Positions 59,086 to 64,000 of a DNA stretch of 64,000 nt are shown here, in pieces. The notes under the pieces are model-generated. The model saw only the letters and a program-made list of their open reading frames with translations, did not search any database and was not told the DNA's origin. Source of the DNA: Pectinophora gossypiella (lineage: Eukaryota; Arthropoda; Insecta; Lepidoptera; Gelechiidae). The stretch is from assembly GCF_024362695.1 (NCBI RefSeq), contig NC_065410.1:182001-246000 (forward strand), in the 5' to 3' direction. Position numbers and translations under genes: made by a program. Position 1 is the first letter of the stretch; each line of letters opens with the position of its first letter.

Positions 59086-60288
59086 GTACGTCGTGCACCG
59101 CTCACTGCCCGCCACGGACATAATATATACATATATATACATATGCTTCTGCCGATACACTCGGTTTCAAAAGTTCAACAAAAAAGTAAACACCATTGAT
59201 ATAAAATATTATGAAAATATTTTTGTGAACTTTTTGAGCCGGGTGTCCGCTAACATCTTTTTCTTTATTATTTTGTGCTAATATAATAGTAGAGGTTATC
59301 TAAGATAAAGAGTACGATTGATGGGAAGGTGTTACTAATCAATCACAATGCGCGCGGCCGCTGGTCGGCGTCAGCGTGCGGTTTCTTCCGATGTTGTACT
59401 TACACTTACTACGTCAGGCGCGCTCACATTCTGCTCATTAAACACTTATTCTTATAAAAAATATGATAAATAACTTCATGATTTTATATTTATTTCTGCG
59501 GCTTTTATACAAGACATGTTCTCTTGTTGTCCTGTTACTATTTATACTGTAATTCAGTCTCGACACCACGGCAATGATATAGATTAAGCCCAGTGGCGGC
59601 CCTAGCAAGGCATCACGGTGGTGCGAGACCTCAAAATGGTGCTTGTATGAGTTTTATGTGACCGCAATCGAACCCAATGAAGTTAGTTTGCGGTCACTAA
59701 GACTAAGAGGTCTGATTTACACGATGTGATAGATCTTTCTGAAAGCACAGACATCCGTGGTGTTTCCTGAAAAAGTATTTCTCTGTTACTGAATGTCGTC
59801 TACCCAAAGTTAACGGGTATCAACAACAGATCTTTGACAGGTGTTTGAAATATTGAGCAACGCAGCAAGAAGTTCGCCTTGGTTCGCCCCCGTTGCATAT
59901 ACATGAAGAGCGCCTGGTGCCGCTCGCACCGCCCTAGGGCCGCCACTGCTTAAGACTTTGTTTTTATCTCACGTAATTGCTTATCGACAACTGATGGATA
60001 ATGCAATAAAGATACGGCGGTACCGGCGTCGCGGCGTAGTACAAGTTATATTTGTTAGTTAGGTCGCGTCGCGAGCAGACGTCAGCCGTCGTCAGCTATT
60101 CGTTAATTGTTTATAATTTTCCACTTCTTCGTCGATTCGATTTTCAATAAAAAAAACACACAATTAGAGTTAACCGTACACAGAAAGCTAAGTGTACCCG
60201 GGGTGTGTGCCTGCGTAGGTTGAACGAGGAGCGGGAGCGCGCTCCGTGCCTGGGCGGCGGCGACGAGGGCGAGCAGTGCGGCGACACC
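59086..60288. other. 5' flank of the riboflavin transporter
   Basis: Contains a hAT-like MITE (59591-59948). A TATATTT stretch near 60047 lies about 240 bp before the ATG. A possible acceptor (CCGTACACAG, to about 60182) suggests an upstream untranslated exon. Confidence 0.4.
59591..59948. mobile_element. hAT-like MITE upstream of the riboflavin transporter
   Basis: The left end CAGTGGCGGCCCTAG and right end CTAGGGCCGCCACTG (to 59948) are perfect 15-bp inverted complements. The flanking octamers ATTAAGCC and CTTAAGAC agree at 6 of 8 positions, consistent with a decayed 8-bp hAT duplication. 358 bp, no ORF. Confidence 0.75.
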
Positions 60289-61690
60289 ATGTGGGGCGCA
60301 CCGCGGCGGCTGGCGCTGGACGCGCTGCTGGCGGGCTGGGGGCTGGGCACGTGGCTGGGGGTCAACGGGCTGTACGTGCAGCTGCCGCTGCTGGTGGAGC
60401 GCCTGCCCGAGGGCTGGGCGCTGCCCGCGTCCATGGCGCTGGCGGTGCAGCTGGCCAACGTAGGGCTGCTGCTGTACGCGCTGCTGCGGCGCCTGCTGCC
60501 GCGCGTGTCCGACTCGCCCTACATCTACGCGCTGCTGGCGGTGGGCACGCTGGCGCTCGTCATCAACGCCTTCGTGTACACGCACACCACGCATATGTTC
60601 GGCGCCGACCGCTCGCTCGCCTTTCTTGTGCTAACATTCTGCGCAGCGCTCGTCGGCTGCACCAGCTCGGTGCTGTTCTACCCGTACCTGCGCCACTTCC
60701 GCGACGTGTACCTCGCCACGTACCTCGTCGGGGAGGGGCTCAGCGGGTTCGTGCCCAGCCTGTTGGCGCTTGCGCAGGGTGTGGGCGGCGACCCGGAGTG
60801 CGTGGTGGGCGAGGACGGAGTGCTTTGGGCCGTGCAGCCTCCGCCGCGGTTCGGGTCTGGCGTGTTCCTGCTGCTGCTGGGCGCGCTGTCGGCCACCAGC
60901 CTCGCCAGCTTCGCGGCCGTGGACCGCAGCCACGCCTTCGCGTCGGAGCGCGTGGCGCCGGCCGCCGCGGCCAAGGACGAGGAGGCCACGGCGCCGCGCG
61001 CCCAGCTGCTGGGCGGCCGCTGGGTGGCCGTGCTGGCGCTCATGGTTGCGCTCAACGCGCTGGCCAACGGCGTGCTGCCGTCCGTGCAGTCGTACTCGTG
61101 CATGCCGTACGGGGCGCAGGCCTACCACCTGGCGGCGGCGCTGGGCGCCATGGCCAACCCGGCCGCGTGCCTGGCGGGCGTGTGGCTGCGGCCGGCGTCG
61201 CCGCGGGCGCTGGCGGCGCTGCTGCTGGCGTTGCTGCCGTCGCTCGGGTACATCCTGGCTACGGCGCTGCTCAGCCCGGCGCCGCCGCTGCGAGACCAGA
61301 CCGTAGGAGTCATTGTTATTGTGAGTACCTTATATTTTTAGCAATACTATATACTGTCTATTTGAAATACGTTCCATTTTCTGTATTGATATCTGTCTTC
61401 CGTTCGCGTGATTTGGTTGTCATGTTGCTGACGTGCCGTGGTGGCGTGGTCCGCAGGTGTTGTGCTGGGTGTGGACGGTGGGCGCGGTGTCGTACGCCCG
61501 CATGTGGGTGTACGGCTGGGCGCGCAGCGGGGGCGCCCGCGGCATGAGGGCGTGCGGCGTGGCCACGCAGCTGGGGTCGGCCGCGGGCTCGCTGCTGCTA
61601 TTCGCGCTCGTCAACTACACGGGACTCTTCACGCAGCCCGACCAGTGCCCCGCACTGACGACGAACTTTACAAAGCAAAATGCAATGTAA
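60289..61690 (+). CDS. riboflavin transporter (SLC52/RFVT family), 2 exons, complete
   Basis: Exons 60289-61320 and 61457-61690 (GTGAGT donor, CCGCAG acceptor, phase 0), 1266 nt, 421 aa. Multi-spanning plasma-membrane protein that imports vitamin B2. Family signatures: GTWLGVNGLYVQLPLLVERL, PEGWALPASMALAVQLANVG, LAFLVLTFCAALVGCTSSVL, VGEGLSGFVPSLLALAQGVG, NALANGVLPSVQSYSCMPYG, AYHLAAALGAMANPAAC and, in exon 2, ACGVATQLGSAAGSLLLFAL. It is shorter than human RFVT3, mainly in the central cytosolic loop. The start at 60289 (GACACCATGT) gives the normal N-terminus running into TM1; the open frame further upstream begins only at a GTG. Insects cannot make riboflavin, so uptake is expected to be essential. 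Confidence 0.95.
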
Positions 61691-61782
61691 TATGTGAGGT
61701 GCTGCGACTGACCGACCGCCCTCCCGACGGCAAAACAAAAAATGCAATAAGTGAGGAGATCTAATCACCACATCGGATGGAC

Positions 61783-61788
61783 AATAAA
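61783..61788 (+). terminator. polyadenylation signal of the riboflavin transporter
   Basis: AATAAA, 93 nt after the TAA stop codon (61688-61690). Confidence 0.7.
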
Positions 61789-62836
61789 CTTTTCGAGTGT
61801 CGTCAATGGCTAGTGACTTATAGAACCAGTAATATAGACTGTTATTTACAATTAAACTATTTGTTGAAATTTTTACTGAAGTTTTATTCTGTGGACTCTA
61901 GCTAAAATTACCTTGAAGTTAACTTATCTACAAGAAACAGTATCAAAAGAGAACCATAAAGTACCAAGTGCCGGCTAATCTGTCCGTTGGACGGCCGACG
62001 ATAATAGTTTACGACACGCGCGGTCGCGATCAGGCTAAGGTAACGGTGCTAGACAATTGATTCGCAAACACCGTTTTCTACAAATTATACAGAGAATAAT
62101 GTGTAAGTATAGTATTAAACTAGGTTCTGCACATCGTGTAGTGAATTTACATGTATCGACGAAGAGTGATAAAGAGTCACTATGCGGTTCATCATATCTA
62201 TCTCGGGAAAAGCACGAGTGACTGCCGGTTATTTATGCCCTGTGGTCTTGCCCACCCCGGTAGGAACACGGGTGTGACTTTATGCTAATTTACATTGTTC
62301 TGTAGATAACACTTCCATGCAAATATTTGTTAAACAAATCATTAGTCACCTAGGTAACAAGATTGCACCTACAACATGGGAAAAGTGGAGTGCCGCTTTA
62401 GTGCAGGGATCCCAGGTCTGATTGTGCAACTCTAATCAGACTAACAGGCCCACCCATTGTTGTTAATAACGCGTGGATTGTGTTGGCACCGGACGTAACT
62501 TCTTATTACGACCTATTAAGTTAATTAGTCGCACCGGGTCCTACAACCGTTGTATACCGAGTTGAGATGATGATGACTCAATAAGTAATGGTAATGATAT
62601 AGGTAATTATAATATTAAGGGCAATTCACAGATTAACCCAAATATAGCGTTCTACATTTCATATAAACTTAGCATATGTATTTCACTAGCATTGTTCGCT
62701 ACAGATACAGTTTATTAATGTCAAGAAAACATACCAATTTCTTGCTAAATAGGCTTGCCATGGTAGCGCACACGGTCACTACTCACTAGTCATTATGCTA
62801 GAATAATTTAAATGATGTCATTATCGTCCGCCGCAG
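61789..62836. other. intergenic, no gene seen
   Basis: AT-rich. Contains a dispersed-repeat fragment (about 62230-62580, with the CCCACCCCGGTAGGAACACG motif common in moth repeats). No coding signal. Confidence 0.5.
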
Positions 62837-62974
62837 ATCATTACAGGCTGCAGTGGAAGTTATACAGGTTGGCGCTGTGTCCACGCCGCACTATGCTGCT
62901 GAACAAATTTATATTCCTGTTCTTTGCGTCTAAGAAGCTGAGCCTGCTCACCGCCTTCCTGTGCTGGCGTGCAG
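62837..62974 (+). CDS. candidate internal or first exon, gene unknown
   Basis: Between a CCGCCGCAG acceptor and a GCAG|GTAATG donor there are 138 nt open in phase 1-to-phase 1: HYRLQWKLYRLALCPRR, then MLLNKFIFLFFASKKLSLLT with a hydrophobic segment, ending in CWRAG. The ATGs at 62812 and 62815 are in the same frame, so it could be a first exon. Phase agrees with the 59022-59085 exon. I do not recognise the product, and the gene, if real, continues beyond the window. Confidence 0.25.
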
Positions 62975-63384
62975 GTAATGTTATCGACACGATCTGTAAC
63001 CCAGGTGAAAATCTTATAGTTACTTTAGCGTTATGGCTGGTATTCGTTAGTATAGTGCGACGTTGACGGCGGGTTGAATTAAAATTCCGTTATTTAACAA
63101 TCCCACACTGAAAGAAGGAAAAAAAAGAAAACCCAAGAGAAAGAAAAGTTTATTGCACACGATACAAGACACGGCACAATAGGCAAAGGCACAGAAGGAA
63201 AGTAAGAGAACAACTAGAAGAGAACAACTAAGTCGTGAAATGTACTTAAATAAATAAATAAAGAGTAAAGCACAGAACACTTTAAATAATATTTAGCAAA
63301 ATTGTTTTCAAAACAGAGTCTATGAAACTTTTATATTAATTAAGTAAAGTAACTGTATAGTTACATTAGCAAACCATCCTTTAG

Positions 63385-63472
63385 GTCCATAAGGTCCAAA
63401 TCCCGAAATGTCCAGCGGGTGCAAAACGTCCATATCCCAGAATGTCCATATCCCAAAAAGTCCAAAAACCAT
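63385..63472. repeat. degenerate GTCC short tandem array
   Basis: GTCCATAAGGTCCAAATCCC, then AATGTCC, CGTCCATATCCCAGAATGTC, CATATCCCAAAAAGTCCAAA: a loose repeat of roughly 10-20 bp units built on RTCCAxATCCCA. Confidence 0.7.
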
Positions 63473-63873
63473 GTCAACTAAACAGATCATTTAGTTATAA
63501 GTAGCTAAATTAGGCAATTGTCGTCTTGGACACATTGATTGTGTTTCCTCAAACAGGAAAAGGATGTTCAGATAGCAATAGTGCGGTTGTTGTAGTACAA
63601 AGACGCACAGTGTCGTTGGTGTCAACATACGAGAAACTTGCGATACATACATACATAATTACTTCATAATTAGCAAGATCTAAGTATGTGTTCGTTATAT
63701 ATATTATGAACAAGTTTTCACTCACAATTTTACCCAACTGCGGCGAAGCAAAAAGGACGGTTATGTGTTTGATTGCTATGTGTGTATGCACGTCTGTTAC
63801 CACCTAACTTCTAAACCACGTGTCTGGATCGTCCGCCCGTCCGGTGGTTATAGGCTATAAAATATACGTTGCG

Positions 63874-64000
63874 TAAAAATCAAAATAGCGTCCTCTGGAG
63901 GTCATAAATTAAGGACGAAAAAAATTCTTTCGAGAAAGGTCGTTGGGTGATGTGAATGTAGAGGTCATTTATGACCTCTAGAGGACGCCATTTTGATTTT
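63874..64000. mobile_element. short palindromic MITE at the window edge
   Basis: The left arm AAAATCAAAATAGCGTCCTC... to TCATAAAT (about 63875-63910) is complementary to the right arm ATTTATGACCTCTAGAGGAC... to TTTTGATTTT (63967-64000), with about two mismatches over 34 bp. It may extend past the window. Confidence 0.8.

Overview
The window is insect nuclear DNA and most likely lepidopteran. It has AT-rich intergenic DNA, very GC-rich (GC3-biased) exons split by many small GT-AG introns, tRNA-derived SINEs, and many short inverted-repeat elements of kinds that recur in moth genomes. There is no bacterial, plasmid or CRISPR signal. All splice models come from reading ORFs, GT/AG sites and phase by eye. 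Exon lengths sum to whole codons in every multi-exon model.

Layout. 1-1700: repeat-rich DNA with nested palindromes. 2277-4832 (-): a ninein/Bsg25D-like centrosomal coiled-coil gene whose last codons and stop are amplified as an 83-bp minisatellite (1698-2346). 6389-7699 (+): an intronless, membrane-anchored GH18 chitinase-like gene. 7700-11598: MITEs and low-complexity DNA. 11599-12105 (-): a small unrecognised charged protein. 13245-20570 (-): a complete 18-exon SID-1-like (SIDT) gene. 21144-31204 (-): a complete 9-exon serine palmitoyltransferase subunit 2 gene (SPTLC2/lace). A 652-bp hAT-type element with a perfect 8-bp target duplication sits just upstream of its ATG. 33394-55374 (+): a reticulon gene (Rtnl1) with a long first exon, three further phase-matched alternative starts spread over 15 kb, and five shared 3' exons encoding the reticulon homology domain. 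60289-61690 (+): a two-exon SLC52 riboflavin transporter. Two unassigned exon-like segments (58940-59085 and 62837-62974) flank it.

The Rtnl1 introns hold a young, internally deleted Ty3/gypsy-type LTR element (47209-48452), a foldback element and SINEs. SPT2 (sphingolipid synthesis), reticulon (ER shaping) and the SID-1-like protein (membrane transport of dsRNA or lipid) are all membrane or ER proteins. Nothing in the sequence shows they act together; they are ordinary neighbours. SPT2 and Rtnl1 are divergent, with start codons about 2.2 kb apart.

I found no clear new multi-gene system. The most unusual structures are the stop-codon minisatellite of the ninein gene, the hAT element at the SPT2 start, the multi-promoter design of Rtnl1 and the mini LTR element.
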